Assembly (NCBI RefSeq): GCF_000346485.2
Contig: NZ_KQ976354.1
Span: forward strand, 1,613,719-1,677,718
DNA from: Scytonema hofmannii PCC 7110
GTDB taxonomy: Bacteria > Cyanobacteriota > Cyanobacteriia > Cyanobacteriales > Nostocaceae
Length of the DNA stretch: 64,000 bases
Direction of reading: 5' to 3'
Part shown: positions 29,831 to 39,930 of the stretch, piece by piece
Layout of the letters: each line of letters begins with the position of its first letter
Numbering within the stretch: the stretch's first letter is position 1
Position numbers and translations under genes: made by a program
The notes under the pieces: generated by a model
What the model saw: only the letters and a program-made list of their open reading frames with translations
Database searches by the model: none
What the model was told of the DNA's origin: nothing

Positions 29831-30966
29831 TATAATTCCCAATATCTTAAGGTTTAAAGTGGCTAGAGATTTGTCTACTTTAAATTTGAGGAAATAATGC
29901 CTTTGTGATTAATTTAATTATTTAATAGGTATTTTGTATTTTACCATGCTCTCCGTCTGAGTTGATTGCCTACTTAGCCTGCCTTGACAAGCTTTGTTTG
30001 TGTAGCCAACGACTTCTATTCGCTAAGTATTGTTGCAAAAATGAGAGATTTTTTTTATAATTGGGGATTTTAATATGAGGTTTTTGTTAAGAAATAATAA
30101 TTCTAGAGAAATAAAAAACAAATTGATTTTTTATTTTTTAGAAATTATCCAAAACTCTTGGAAATTTAAAAAGTCAGATGAAATACAACTTTAATATTTC
30201 TTTATAATTTTTTTATATAACAATTCTATCTGATTTGTGAAAATTCATGGTCTCCAGATCCCCGACTTCTCAAAGAAGTCAGGGATCTAACTTTTCAGTA
30301 ATTAATTTGCAGTTTTATTAAATCAGGATACAACATCAGTCTATTTTAATATTTAAAGTTTTGTTGAAATTTATATTTAAAGTCAGGATAAATACTTAAA
30401 GCTATAAATAGCCGTTTTTAGTTAGTTTCTCTGGATTTGAAAGCATTAATATGAAGATTGTGTAAATTTCTATCAGTAGTTATACGATGTTGTAAATTCA
30501 TATCGCAGAATATAAAGTGAAGAATTGACAAACAGATTATGGGTCTTCTACATTTCATAAGAGGAAACACATGATATACAGCTTTCATCCGACAACACAC
30601 TAATAAATAGTTTCTACAATCCAAGATATCCCTAGTTTCTCAAAAAACGTATATTAGTATACAATGCAAAGATTGTTGTTACAGAATTTTAGTTGTTCAA
30701 ATTCTTTGGCTAAAACCATTCTTTACTTTTGAAACAGCTTTGATAATCATGTACATCATGACTTTAAGTTTTCGGCTTCACAGACAGTGAGATTTCCAAT
30801 AATGAAAATTAGCTTTATTCTCACCTGAAATAGAAGTTCAAGCGACTTTGAGGCATAGCTGTCGCTTTGGTTTCAATGGGTATAGTTGGAGCCTTGGTTT
30901 GGATGCAATTTTCGTGCAAAATCTTCAAGGTATTTCTGAAAAAAATAACTCTGAAAGGAGAATTTG
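29831..30966. other. Long AT-rich intergenic region before the subtilase
   Basis: 1.1 kb with no ORF that looks real. It holds one family D palindrome (30257-30289) and otherwise low-complexity AT-rich sequence. The promoters of tpsA copy 3 and of the subtilase gene must be inside. Confidence 0.6.
30257..30289. repeat. 33-bp palindrome, family D, one mismatch
   Basis: Same outer AGATCCCCGACTTCT as at 24077; one base of the right arm differs (CAGGG for CGGGG). Confidence 0.9.
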
Positions 30967-33450
30967 ATGGTACTTAACGAGAGTTCAAGCGAAGCAATTT
31001 ACGATTCGATTCCGTTAGAACGGAATACATCTCCTATTTCTCGAGACTTGCTAGACCTGTATGAAGAGTTTCAAAAATATAAAGGTGATACACCTTACTA
31101 TCAAGGTGATACACCTGACTATAAAGCTAATGCTCCTTTCCAGAGTAGTAATGATTTACTCTTGCTTGATGAAAGCTCCACAAGAGTTTTCATCAAGATT
31201 ACAAACAGTAACGTTACCGCTCTACTACAAACTTTGAAAGAGTTTGGTTTTGATGATACAGGTGTAGCACCAGAACATAACTTACTTGAAGGCTTTTTGC
31301 CAATTGACTCAATTCTTGACCTCAAAAACCTAGCAGAACAGCGTTTTTCACAGAATAACTCAATTCCCGAGCAACAGAACGGAGAAGAACAAAAAGAACA
31401 AAGCTTCGTTTTCTTCTCAACAGTAGAAACTTCGCAAGCTTCGTTTGATGATGGTGGCGCAGTTGCTGGAACAGGTAATGGTGTAACCGGAAAAGTAACC
31501 AGTCAAGCTGATATCATTCAACAAGCAAGTCGAGTACGCAATGCTCTACCTCAAGGTTTTGATGGATCGGGGGTAAAAGTTGGTGTTTTAAGCGACAGTT
31601 ACAATGTCTTAGGTACAGCACAAGCGGATATAGACTCTGGCGATTTACCTGCGAATGTGACAGTATTCCAAGAAGGTGGTCTTGCTAAAGAGCGATACAC
31701 TGACGAAGGGCGAGCCATGTTGCAACTCGTTTATGACTTGGCTCCTGGTGCTGACCTTAGCTTTTCTTCAGTATTCTTAGGTGAAGTAAATTTTGCCCAG
31801 CAAATTCGCGATCTCGCTTTTAAAAAAGACCATGCAGATATTTTGGTAGATGACTTCATCTACTTTGATGAACCAATTTTTCAGGATGGTATTATCGCTC
31901 AAGCGATTGATGAAGTCGTAACTCAATACGGCGTTTCCTACTTTTCTGCAGCTGGTAACTTTAACAGACAAGGATACGAATCCACGAAATTTGCAGGTCA
32001 TTCAGATTCTGCGGGTATTCTTGCAGGGACATATCATGATTTTGACCCAGGTCATGGTGTAGATACCCGTCAACTCATTACCCTTGCGCCCAATCAAAAA
32101 ATTGTTCTAACACTGCAGTGGGATGACCCCTTCTATACAGTTAACAGTGTTGATACGGATCTAGATATTTTTCTACTAGAGCCAGGAACAGGAAAGGTAC
32201 TCGCTAGGTCTGATGATAATAACATTGAAAATCAATTACCTAGCGAAACTTTTTCCTTCACCAACCATAATCACTCCGAGTTGCACGCTGAGGTCGTAAT
32301 TCGGCTAAGTGAGGGGACAGAACCAGGACGCATAAAATACATCAACTATGAGTCTGGAGAAGACAAAATCACCTTCAATGAATTTGGCACTGGTAGTTCC
32401 ACAATTGTTCCCCATGCGGCTGCAACCAATGCGAGTGCAATAGGAGCGGTTAACTATTTTGACCAAGACAACCCAGCATACTATCCGGGCAAAGATCCAG
32501 AAGACTTCTTTACTTCGGTAGGTCCAACAACTATCTTATTTGAACCTAAGGGAGAGCGCCTAGAAAAACCTGAACTCAGGCTGAAGCCTGAACTAGCTGC
32601 GATTCAGGGTGTTGACACTACGTTTTTTGGTGAAGACATTGATGGCAATGGTTTCCCTAACTTTTTTGGAACTTCGGCTGCGGCTCCTCATGCGGCTGCG
32701 ATCGCTGCTCTCGTAAAACAAGCCAATCCCGATTTCACACCAGAGCAAATCTACGAGAGACTGGAGTCAACAGCAGAGGATATTTACGTTTCTGGTAGAG
32801 ACAATGTCACTGGATTTGGTTTAATTAACGCTTACGATGCTGTTTTTGGTCCAGTTGTCGCTGCTTCTCCCAATTTCGTTGATAACTTTGACAACGGGGA
32901 TCTCCCACGTCGTTACGCAATTGACACTAACGGTGCAGGAAGAATTCGAGTCACTGACAGCAAAGATCCATTAGGTTCGGGACAAGTTGTATTAGATACT
33001 TTCTTAAGCCCTGCTGCTAGTGAAAAGCTCAATCCTCAAGGTTCTCTTAACGAGTTGATTTTGAACATTAATGCTGATGGTGCATCAAATGTCATACTCA
33101 CCTTTGACCAAAAAGAATTTAACGATGCAGACGATCCTATGCCAGATGCTTTCACTGGCTCATTTAATGCGGATGGTGTCGCTCTGAGTGTGGATGGTAA
33201 AGATTGGTATCGCTTAGTTGACTTAACTGGTGTCAATTCAACAAACGTATACAACAATAACTCTGTCAATCTAAGTGAATTCGCTTATAACAGAGGATTG
33301 ACTTTGGGTGAAAACGTGCAAATTAAGTTCCAGCAGTTTGGTCATTTTGCCAGCCCTGATGGTGGGTTTGCCTTTGACAATATCTTTGTCACTGCTGACA
33401 CTCATAAGCCTCACCCTCATCATTGTCACGAATTGGCGGTTTATGCTTAG
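30967..33450 (+). CDS. Subtilase-family (S8/S53-like) peptidase
   Basis: 827 residues from ATG 30967, with AAGGAG six bases upstream. Catalytic elements: Asp210 in VGVLSDSYN, oxyanion Asn331 in FSAAGNF, and Ser570 in FGTSAAAPH. Where classical subtilases have HGTHVA, this protein has DEGRAMLQLVYDLAPGA with Glu247, as in a bacterial S8-like subgroup; a Glu could serve as the base as in sedolisins, which is inference. Residues 1-160 form an acidic prodomain-like region with a GDTP repeat, and the last 170 are a beta-rich C-terminal domain ending in a His-rich tail (HKPHPHHCHE). No signal peptide is obvious. It lies within the TPS cassette region and may process exported proteins. Confidence 0.9.
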   Translation: MVLNESSSEAIYDSIPLERNTSPISRDLLDLYEEFQKYKGDTPYYQGDTPDYKANAPFQSSNDLLLLDESSTRVFIKITNSNVTALLQTLKEFGFDDTGVAPEHNLLEGFLPIDSILDLKNLAEQRFSQNNSIPEQQNGEEQKEQSFVFFSTVETSQASFDDGGAVAGTGNGVTGKVTSQADIIQQASRVRNALPQGFDGSGVKVGVLSDSYNVLGTAQADIDSGDLPANVTVFQEGGLAKERYTDEGRAMLQLVYDLAPGADLSFSSVFLGEVNFAQQIRDLAFKKDHADILVDDFIYFDEPIFQDGIIAQAIDEVVTQYGVSYFSAAGNFNRQGYESTKFAGHSDSAGILAGTYHDFDPGHGVDTRQLITLAPNQKIVLTLQWDDPFYTVNSVDTDLDIFLLEPGTGKVLARSDDNNIENQLPSETFSFTNHNHSELHAEVVIRLSEGTEPGRIKYINYESGEDKITFNEFGTGSSTIVPHAAATNASAIGAVNYFDQDNPAYYPGKDPEDFFTSVGPTTILFEPKGERLEKPELRLKPELAAIQGVDTTFFGEDIDGNGFPNFFGTSAAAPHAAAIAALVKQANPDFTPEQIYERLESTAEDIYVSGRDNVTGFGLINAYDAVFGPVVAASPNFVDNFDNGDLPRRYAIDTNGAGRIRVTDSKDPLGSGQVVLDTFLSPAASEKLNPQGSLNELILNINADGASNVILTFDQKEFNDADDPMPDAFTGSFNADGVALSVDGKDWYRLVDLTGVNSTNVYNNNSVNLSEFAYNRGLTLGENVQIKFQQFGHFASPDGGFAFDNIFVTADTHKPHPHHCHELAVYA

Positions 33451-33457
33451 GGATTTC

Positions 33458-33617
33458 GGCGTTGCTGAATCAAGGTATGAATCTTAGGTTAAATCCTTAA
33501 GATTTGCCCTCACCCTAGCCCTCTCCCAAAGGGAGAGGGGACAAGAATTCTAGCTCCCTTCTCCCTTTGGGAGAAGGGTTGGGGATGAGGGTAATTCATA
33601 CTGTTATTCAGTAACCT
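33458..33617. mobile_element. MITE-like element, inverted copy
   Basis: About 160 bp, the reverse complement of the element at 62321. Left end GGCGTTGCTGAATCAAGGTA, core with TAGCCCTCTCCCAAAGGGAG, right end ACTGTTATTCAGTAACC, where the terminal repeat has decayed. It starts seven bases after the subtilase stop codon and has no ORF. Confidence 0.85.
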
Positions 33618-33632
33618 AGATAATGACTACAA

Positions 33633-34076
33633 TTAGTTAAGAAAAGTTTTTGGATCGACAGTTGTGATTTCAGAAAAACGGCTGAAATCGTTTGTATTGA
33701 AAGTCAGTAGATGAGTTAGATTGTGGACAATCATAGCAGCAACCAATCGGGTATCATGTGCAGGTTTTCCCAGGACTTGATAGTTGACTACCAAATTTTC
33801 CCATGCTAAAAAAATTGCCGACTCATCTGGCTTTAATGTAAAAAGACTCTTGAGTTGAGCTAATTCGTGTAAAACACTTGTGATAGATAGCCCCAATCCA
33901 TTAACCGTGGTGGGACGTGTAGCAACAACCCAAAACTCGATCAAGTTTTGTGGAATAACACAAAGTTCCTCACCTTGCTCAAGCAACCTCTTTACAGCAT
34001 GAACGGCAGTTTTATGCATCGGATGAGTTTCTTGAACACTCCTTAGTAATACATTTGTATCTACTAGATAACTCAT
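33633..34076 (-). CDS. PIN-domain toxin (VapC-like RNase)
   Basis: 147 residues. PIN fold with the acidic metal-binding residues in place: Asp in LVDTNVLLR near the N-terminus, Glu in NLIEFWVVATRP, Asp in HDTRLVAAMI, and the final FNTNDFSRF. Such proteins are Mg-dependent RNases that inhibit translation. It overlaps the end of the upstream antitoxin gene by four bases (ATGA), so the pair is co-translated. Target RNA unknown. Confidence 0.9.
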   Translation of the reverse strand: MSYLVDTNVLLRSVQETHPMHKTAVHAVKRLLEQGEELCVIPQNLIEFWVVATRPTTVNGLGLSITSVLHELAQLKSLFTLKPDESAIFLAWENLVVNYQVLGKPAHDTRLVAAMIVHNLTHLLTFNTNDFSRFSEITTVDPKTFLN

Positions 34077-34345
34077 AACATTTCATCTTCTCTGGTATAA
34101 ATACTCTCACGACTGATTGCTTCATCTGAGAGAGGCGGTGCTTGTATCGAATGGCTTTTTGCCCAATTAACAAATGCAAGAGCGCGTTCCTGAGGCGAAC
34201 GAGCGATCGCGACTGATGGTTGTGAGGGAATCAACAGACCTTCGATAGCCATTTGCAAAAATTCTTCTACTGATATGCCTTGTACTGCGGCTTGAGCAAT
34301 TAACTGAGCTTCAATCTCTGGTTTCAACGTAATTACGATCGCCAT
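34073..34345 (-). CDS. Antitoxin of the PIN toxin
   Basis: 90 residues. The N-terminus (VITLKPEIEAQLIAQAAVQG) has the strand-helix pattern of a ribbon-helix-helix DNA-binding antitoxin, followed by VEEFLQMAIEGLL and a charged C-terminus that would wrap the toxin. It is upstream of and overlaps the PIN gene, as is usual, and probably represses its own promoter just above 34345. Confidence 0.8.
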   Translation of the reverse strand: MAIVITLKPEIEAQLIAQAAVQGISVEEFLQMAIEGLLIPSQPSVAIARSPQERALAFVNWAKSHSIQAPPLSDEAISRESIYTREDEML

Positions 34346-34641
34346 AGTACAACCTTCCTATTGAAAATACTGAATTTTTTCATCTTTGCCTGCTTCCGAC
34401 TCAATACTAATCGTATAAGAATTTTTGTGGGTTGGGATCACTGTGGAGAAACTCAACAAATGCCTGTAAATGTTGGGTTTCGTTCCTCAACCCAACCTAC
34501 GTATTTTCGGATTTTTATGCTTAACCGAGAGGTGTCAGAACCCCGGTTTCTTTAAGAAACCGGGGTTCTAATTTACTCCCCACTGTATCGGCGCTCTCGC
34601 TCCCTTCTCCCTTTGGGAGAAGGGTTGGGGATGAGGGTAAT
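34346..34641. other. Intergenic with three repeat types
   Basis: Contains one unit of the TGTTGGGTTTCGTTCCTCAA repeat (about 34465-34500), a family C palindrome (34537-34569) preceded by TTAACCGAG, and a half MITE-like core at 34600-34645 reaching into the stop codon of CHAT copy 2. Confidence 0.75.
34537..34569. repeat. 33-bp perfect palindrome, family C
   Basis: AGAACCCCGGTTTCTT and its complement around one base, identical to 45510-45542. Confidence 0.95.
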
Positions 34642-37446
34642 TCACTGCCAATTGCCAACCAAAACAAATGGTGCCCAATAATGGGGATGGTTATACTCCT
34701 TATCTTTGAGGAGAGATAGTTGTGCGAAACGCAAAGCTTCTGCTTTACCTATATTGTTCTTCTTCGCTTGCTCTAGCTGACCGTAAAATTCCGCCATGAG
34801 ATTAGCAGTACTTTTATCTTCAACTCGCCAGAGTGTTGCTAATGTACTGCGAGCACCAGCCCGAACTGCAACTCCTGCTAACCCTAAAGCGGCTCGATTG
34901 TCCCCAACTGCTGTCTCGCAAGCACTCAGAACCAAGAGTTCAATGGCTCCATCTTGATATACAGTGTTGCTCCGCAGCATGTTACCCAACTGTTTGACAT
35001 TAATGCGCCTGTCCCAAGCAAGAATAAAGGTTTCATCTGCTTTTGAGCTAAATTGACCGTGAGTCGCTAAGTGGACGATAGGAGGGATGCGAACAGCAGC
35101 AACTTGTTGTTGGATTTGTCTGCTTGTAAATTGCTCGTTAAGAAGTAGCCGATCTGATATTCCAACTTTCTGAATCGTTTTCAACTCTAGCTCTACGTTC
35201 GTTAAAGGCTCAAAATCTGATTTAAATTCATCGCTGACTTGGCTAAGCCCTGCAGTGATTGCTCTTAAATTGATTTGTGCAATTGGTTTGGGATTGACAA
35301 GCTGTAAAGAAGGGGTGACAGCAATAGCATACTTTTGTAATAAATACTGGTTGCCATCATAAAGCACTGTCATGGGAATATTTCGCAAATTTTCATCTAG
35401 CACAAAAACCAGAGTTTTAATTTTACTATTTGTTAACTCTGTTTCTAATGGTTGAATCAGCCAACTATACAACTTCTTGTAATATTCGTTGGTAAACTTA
35501 CTCACTTCACTGTCAGGGCTTTTCAAAGAACGTTGTATCTGTTCTACCGTTTCCTGAAACTCTTCTTGCTTAATCGGTGTTGTATAAAGACTGAGAGTTT
35601 TTTGATTGGGTAGACTGAGAATAACATCTAATTGGTTGTTGAAAACAATTGTATAAAGAACTGCTGTTGCGGGGTCTACTTCATCAATTTGCCTGGGAAT
35701 TGATGTGACACAAGCTTCTCTAAAAAAGTTGTTGAGTTCGGCAACTTGCAGAGATTCTATCACATTTCGAGCTTGAATGAGCCGTTCCTTTGTTTGCTCA
35801 TTTTTCCCTGCTTGTTTGAGAGCAGCTGCATCTCTCAAATCTAACTCAACTAACTCTCGATAAACTGGTTCAACACTATCTCGGAAGGAAAACTGAAACT
35901 CTGGGTTGATTGCTACTAAGTCGTTGCGTAGCGACTGAAGCGCGTCATAAGCTTTGGTATAAGCGCTAATCGCATCTGGAATATCTCCTTGTGCTTTTCG
36001 TATCCGTCCCAACTGTTGGAAAAATGGATAGGAAATATCGGGAGACTCAAAAGTCGATCCTAAACTCAAAGCCTGTTTTGTCAATTCTTCAGCTTGAGAT
36101 AAATTTTGCGTTGCTCCTGGCAATTCATACAATCCGCCCCGATTCCCTAAAGCATATGCTTTGGCTCTTGTATCTCCCAAACTGTCAGCTTGTGCGATCG
36201 CTCTAACTAAGATTTGGTCAATTTCATCTAACCTGGTTTGTTGAGCGTTACTCTTCAGCATGGAGCTATCTTTTTGAGCTAACTGAGTCAGGTTTTGAGC
36301 CAGATTAATTTGCTGATAGACTCCGGTATGACTGGGGGGAAGCGTGCTGAGTTGGAGAGAGAGCGATCGCCCAATCTCTTGTGCTTGTTGCAAGCGGCTA
36401 GGCTCATTCAGTTCTATTAAGAAGCTCAGTAAATTCAGTTGTGCTTGTTGTTTTGTAGATGATGCTGAGGAAAGCTCGGCTGCTTGTTGATAATATTTTA
36501 ATGTTTGTTCTTCATACTTTACTTTCTCACCTACAATCACTTCTGTTTGATAGATATCTCTTGCTGTGTTACCCAAACTCAAATAAATAGCAGCTAATTC
36601 CTGAGAAGATTTTAATTGTTGAGCTAAGTTTTGGGCAGATGTCAACATGATTTCTGATTTCCTTAGCTGTCCCTCGGCTCGCATCACTTCCCCAAGACTT
36701 CTTAATGCTATAACCGTTGGTAGAGAAGACTGTTGAGGAGTGATTTTTTGAAGATTTTTAGCGACATCATCCGAACTGAGATTGCTGAAATTTTCACAAG
36801 TTTGAGCACCAATTTCTTTCCTTAAAACTTCTAATAAAGTATCGCAAGCACGACGATAAAGACCGCTATCTTGCATGGCTTGAGCTTGGTTAACTTTGCT
36901 CTGAGCTAACTTTAACGGCTCGTTGATTTCACCGTATATGCGAGTTGCTTCTTGCCAAGTTTTCACAGCCTCTGCTGATTTACCTCTCTCTTTTTGTAAA
37001 AATCCCTGAACATCTAAAGTTTGAGCTTGAATTTTTAAGGTTTCCTTTCCTTGTGGCTGTTTTTTTAATAGCGCCAAACTTTCTTCAACTGCTTTTGTTG
37101 CCTTATCCCACTGTCCCAATTTTTGATAAGTCAAAGAAAGATTACTCAACGCCATTGCTTGGTTTAATCCATCTCCTTTGCCAGCAAAAAAAGCGGCTGT
37201 TTGTTCCCATAAAGCTGCAGCTTCTGCAAATTTTTCATTGCGGTAGAGCGAACTTGCTTGGTTAGCTAACTGTTTTCCATCTTGTTGAGATTGAACAATG
37301 GCGGTTGGTTCGGGAATTTTAGCAGCAACTACAGGCGCGATTGATGAGAGCAGAAAGAGTAGGGCTGCAAGAAAAAGAGAACGCTTTTTATAAACTCTTC
37401 TTAAAAAACCTTGTAATTTTTTGCCAACCCCAGGATGCATATTCAC
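34642..37446 (-). CDS. CHAT-domain TPR protein (caspase-like), copy 2
   Basis: 934 residues from GTG 37446, which has AGGAGG eight bases upstream; ATG 37440 is possible but further from that box. Same plan as copy 1: basic start plus hydrophobic segment (SLFLAALLFLLSSIAPVVAA), a long TPR-like region, and a CHAT domain with His796 in HLATHGQF and Cys843 in LSACETAVGD, so it should be catalytically competent. The end HYWAPFVLVGNWQ matches copy 1. It follows tpsB copy 2 directly, 216 bases away, with no tpsA between. The stop codon is in a dispersed repeat. Confidence 0.93.
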   Translation of the reverse strand: MNMHPGVGKKLQGFLRRVYKKRSLFLAALLFLLSSIAPVVAAKIPEPTAIVQSQQDGKQLANQASSLYRNEKFAEAAALWEQTAAFFAGKGDGLNQAMALSNLSLTYQKLGQWDKATKAVEESLALLKKQPQGKETLKIQAQTLDVQGFLQKERGKSAEAVKTWQEATRIYGEINEPLKLAQSKVNQAQAMQDSGLYRRACDTLLEVLRKEIGAQTCENFSNLSSDDVAKNLQKITPQQSSLPTVIALRSLGEVMRAEGQLRKSEIMLTSAQNLAQQLKSSQELAAIYLSLGNTARDIYQTEVIVGEKVKYEEQTLKYYQQAAELSSASSTKQQAQLNLLSFLIELNEPSRLQQAQEIGRSLSLQLSTLPPSHTGVYQQINLAQNLTQLAQKDSSMLKSNAQQTRLDEIDQILVRAIAQADSLGDTRAKAYALGNRGGLYELPGATQNLSQAEELTKQALSLGSTFESPDISYPFFQQLGRIRKAQGDIPDAISAYTKAYDALQSLRNDLVAINPEFQFSFRDSVEPVYRELVELDLRDAAALKQAGKNEQTKERLIQARNVIESLQVAELNNFFREACVTSIPRQIDEVDPATAVLYTIVFNNQLDVILSLPNQKTLSLYTTPIKQEEFQETVEQIQRSLKSPDSEVSKFTNEYYKKLYSWLIQPLETELTNSKIKTLVFVLDENLRNIPMTVLYDGNQYLLQKYAIAVTPSLQLVNPKPIAQINLRAITAGLSQVSDEFKSDFEPLTNVELELKTIQKVGISDRLLLNEQFTSRQIQQQVAAVRIPPIVHLATHGQFSSKADETFILAWDRRINVKQLGNMLRSNTVYQDGAIELLVLSACETAVGDNRAALGLAGVAVRAGARSTLATLWRVEDKSTANLMAEFYGQLEQAKKNNIGKAEALRFAQLSLLKDKEYNHPHYWAPFVLVGNWQ

Positions 37447-37559
37447 TTTTTGTTCCTCCTGTCAACTGATACCATTTTGGATTTTAGGTTTTAGATTTTG
37501 GATTAAGAAAGTCATATCTAGACTTGATTTACTCCCTTCTGGCTACAAGATGACTGATT

Positions 37560-37630
37560 TTCTTCTCCTCTTTCTTCTCTTTCTCCTCTTTCTTTGCGCT
37601 CTTTGCGTCTTTGCGGTTCATTCAAATAGG
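37560..37630. repeat. TTTGCGGTTCATT dispersed repeat
   Basis: Pyrimidine-rich run then GCGCTCTTTGCGTCTTTGCG and GTTCATT. Family members at 8858, 9243 (inverted), 9395, 47708, 52590 and inside a gene at 56222. Here it separates tpsB2 and CHAT2. Confidence 0.9.
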
Positions 37631-37662
37631 TAATCTTCTGACAGGACAGGAGTAAGAAATCC

Positions 37663-39540
37663 CTAAAAAGGGCTGAAATTGACTGAAAAATAAAAACCCC
37701 TCTCTTGCAAAGTCCTATCTCCATCTCTCGATTCAACATCAGTGAGTGGAATACCGTAATCAAAGCGAGCATTTAATCGATCTCCCATTTGCCATCGCAA
37801 ACCCACGCCCACGCCAACCAAAGTATTCGGGTTTCGATTTTCTCGACCAGAACTATTCCAACCAACACCAAAATCGACAAAAGGCGCAACCTGTAGCAAG
37901 CCGTCTAGATTACGCACTCGCAAAATTGGGAATCTGACTTCTGCTGAAGCTAAAACACCGTTATCAACCAAAAGCTCATCTTGTCTGTAACCCCGAACGC
38001 TTTGCAATCCTCCCAAACCAAGTTGCTCTAAAGGGACTAAAGCTCTTGTTGCTAGCTGAACATCAGTACGAAAGACAAAGAGTGTATCTTGTGCTAGCGA
38101 TCGCACGTACTGTCCTTGTCCCCGCCAAGAGAAGAAACGACTATCGGGGGCTTGAGTTCTCACACTAGAGTCAAACCACCCGACTCCAAGATTAAATTGA
38201 GAACGAAGAGCAAGCACCTGTTGGGAACTCCTCTGCGTATACTCCTGATAAAACCGCAGTGCTGATACACGGGTTTCTCCGTTATCATCGGCTCCTGGCG
38301 ATAGGAAGCTGTAACCTTCTCCTAAAAGTTCCGTCCTACTTTGCTCTCGTGACAAGGTAAAACCTAGAGCTAATTCGCGGGTTGGTGTTTGAATGATGGG
38401 CTGGCGGAAACCCACATTTACGTAAAAAGAATCTCCTTTGAGATCTATATCATCAAAAGGCGGTTCAATCACCTTGGCGTCTGTAAATCCGCCTTGCACA
38501 ATGATAGAACCATTGCGAGCATTCACTGGTGCTGTGTAGCTGAGGTCGAGGGTGTTGCTACCATCCGTATTAGAGTATGCCGCAAAAAAGGCATCTCCAA
38601 AACCAGAAACATTACCTTCACTGATGCTGATTCCCCTTCGGAAACTTCCTACACTAGGGGTACGACCATTATCAACAAATAATTCTGTTCTAAAAGAATC
38701 TGCTTCTACAACATTAACTTTTAAAACGCTCTCTTCCGGACGCGAACCTGCAGACAGTTCAGCCGAAAGATTATCAACTAAAGGGTTCAGTTGTAACAAT
38801 TGCAGTGCTTTTAGCAGACGATTCCGATTTAAAGGTCTGGAAACACCAAGTTTAATGCGCCTGCGGATATAACTAGAGTTTAAGCGACGTGTCCCTGTAA
38901 TCTGGATTGCTTCTACTCCACCTTCAACAATCTGAACTTTGATGATCGCTCCTTTTGGTTCTAGTTCTTGTCCGGTAGCAATGACAGCACCAGAATTGAC
39001 ATACCCCGCATCAGTATAAAGCTTTGTAATTTCAGTTTCTACTTGCAGGAGTTGAGAAAAGGTAAGGTTTTTATTCAGGAATTTTTCTGTAATCTTTCTT
39101 AACTGCTCATCACTAAATACTGTATTCCCTTCAAACTCAAATCTTTCCACGCTGATCCCTCTGGGACTTCCAGGAGTCTCCTCAATCGGGCTTGGTGTTG
39201 GTGGAGTTATATCCAGTGGCGTTTCTGGAACTGGCTGTGGGATGGGAACTGGCTGCTCTGGTTTGGGAGGAAGTGGCGCAGGAAGTATGGAATCTGGAAC
39301 CCTGGGTTGAGGATTTTCGGTAGGATTTTGAACTTGAGATAAAATAATAGGCGATACTCTATCTTTTGCCGTAGAATTCAGTATCTGAGATTCAGAAGGA
39401 GGTAAACTTTTTTTACTTAAACCTTCATTATGTGAGCTTTCAGCCAAGGCTTCGCACGCATATGATGCTATCGACACCTTAAGTAGCAAGGAAATAGCTA
39501 AATTGAGTTTCAATAAACTGGGCTGTCTGCCCATAACCAT
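37663..39540 (-). CDS. TpsB outer-membrane translocator, copy 2
   Basis: 625 residues from ATG 39538-39540, which has GGAG 11 bases upstream as in copy 1; the frame stays open further upstream to 39657, but that part has no family similarity. Signal sequence LAISLLLKVSIASYACEALA, a Pro-rich linker (PPKPEQPVPIPQPVPETPLD), a POTRA domain (VERFEFEGNTVFSDEQL, IVEGGVEAIQITGTRRL) and the beta-barrel with GLGGLQSVRGYRQDELLVD, ending in Phe. It exports TpsA proteins. There is no tpsA next to it, so its cargo may be copy 2 or 3 at 24.5-29.8 kb. Divergent from kinase 2. Confidence 0.94.
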   Translation of the reverse strand: MVMGRQPSLLKLNLAISLLLKVSIASYACEALAESSHNEGLSKKSLPPSESQILNSTAKDRVSPIILSQVQNPTENPQPRVPDSILPAPLPPKPEQPVPIPQPVPETPLDITPPTPSPIEETPGSPRGISVERFEFEGNTVFSDEQLRKITEKFLNKNLTFSQLLQVETEITKLYTDAGYVNSGAVIATGQELEPKGAIIKVQIVEGGVEAIQITGTRRLNSSYIRRRIKLGVSRPLNRNRLLKALQLLQLNPLVDNLSAELSAGSRPEESVLKVNVVEADSFRTELFVDNGRTPSVGSFRRGISISEGNVSGFGDAFFAAYSNTDGSNTLDLSYTAPVNARNGSIIVQGGFTDAKVIEPPFDDIDLKGDSFYVNVGFRQPIIQTPTRELALGFTLSREQSRTELLGEGYSFLSPGADDNGETRVSALRFYQEYTQRSSQQVLALRSQFNLGVGWFDSSVRTQAPDSRFFSWRGQGQYVRSLAQDTLFVFRTDVQLATRALVPLEQLGLGGLQSVRGYRQDELLVDNGVLASAEVRFPILRVRNLDGLLQVAPFVDFGVGWNSSGRENRNPNTLVGVGVGLRWQMGDRLNARFDYGIPLTDVESRDGDRTLQERGFYFSVNFSPF

Positions 39541-39930
39541 AATCTTTTGCACTCCTGTGTAAAAGTTTATTTGTGGATAGAACCCGCTACAATCAGCCGT
39601 ATTCTGTCTCTTGCAATCCATATCTAATGAAATATTTACCACGGATTGTTTTTTCACTCACTATAACTGTAATCTGTTGTACTTATTTATTGGCGGTATG
39701 TAGCAAAATTTAAAAATGACTTCCCTACTTAAACCGGCTAGAATCTTAGTTCTAAATGTATTGAGTGTCCTTGACATATTTAAAAAATTGTTCAAGAACA
39801 ATAAAGTAAGTGAGGTATAAAAGACTCAAAGCCCCCATATAAAGAAATGTAAAAATATGATGGCAATTTTAACTGACTCTAGCTGTTTAGCTACAAATAA
39901 CTAACTAAACAAGACTAACTAGTATAAACA
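39541..39930. other. Divergent promoter region tpsB2 / kinase 2
   Basis: 390 AT-rich bases between divergent genes. The minus-strand frame upstream of tpsB2 ATG remains open to 39657, but I treat it as leader. CTGTTTAGCTA near 39886 is shared with the first cassette. Confidence 0.5.

Noticed and set aside
39541-39657. N-terminal extension of tpsB copy 2
   Set aside because: The extra 39 residues have no counterpart in copy 1, and the conserved GGAG-N11-ATG places the start at 39540.
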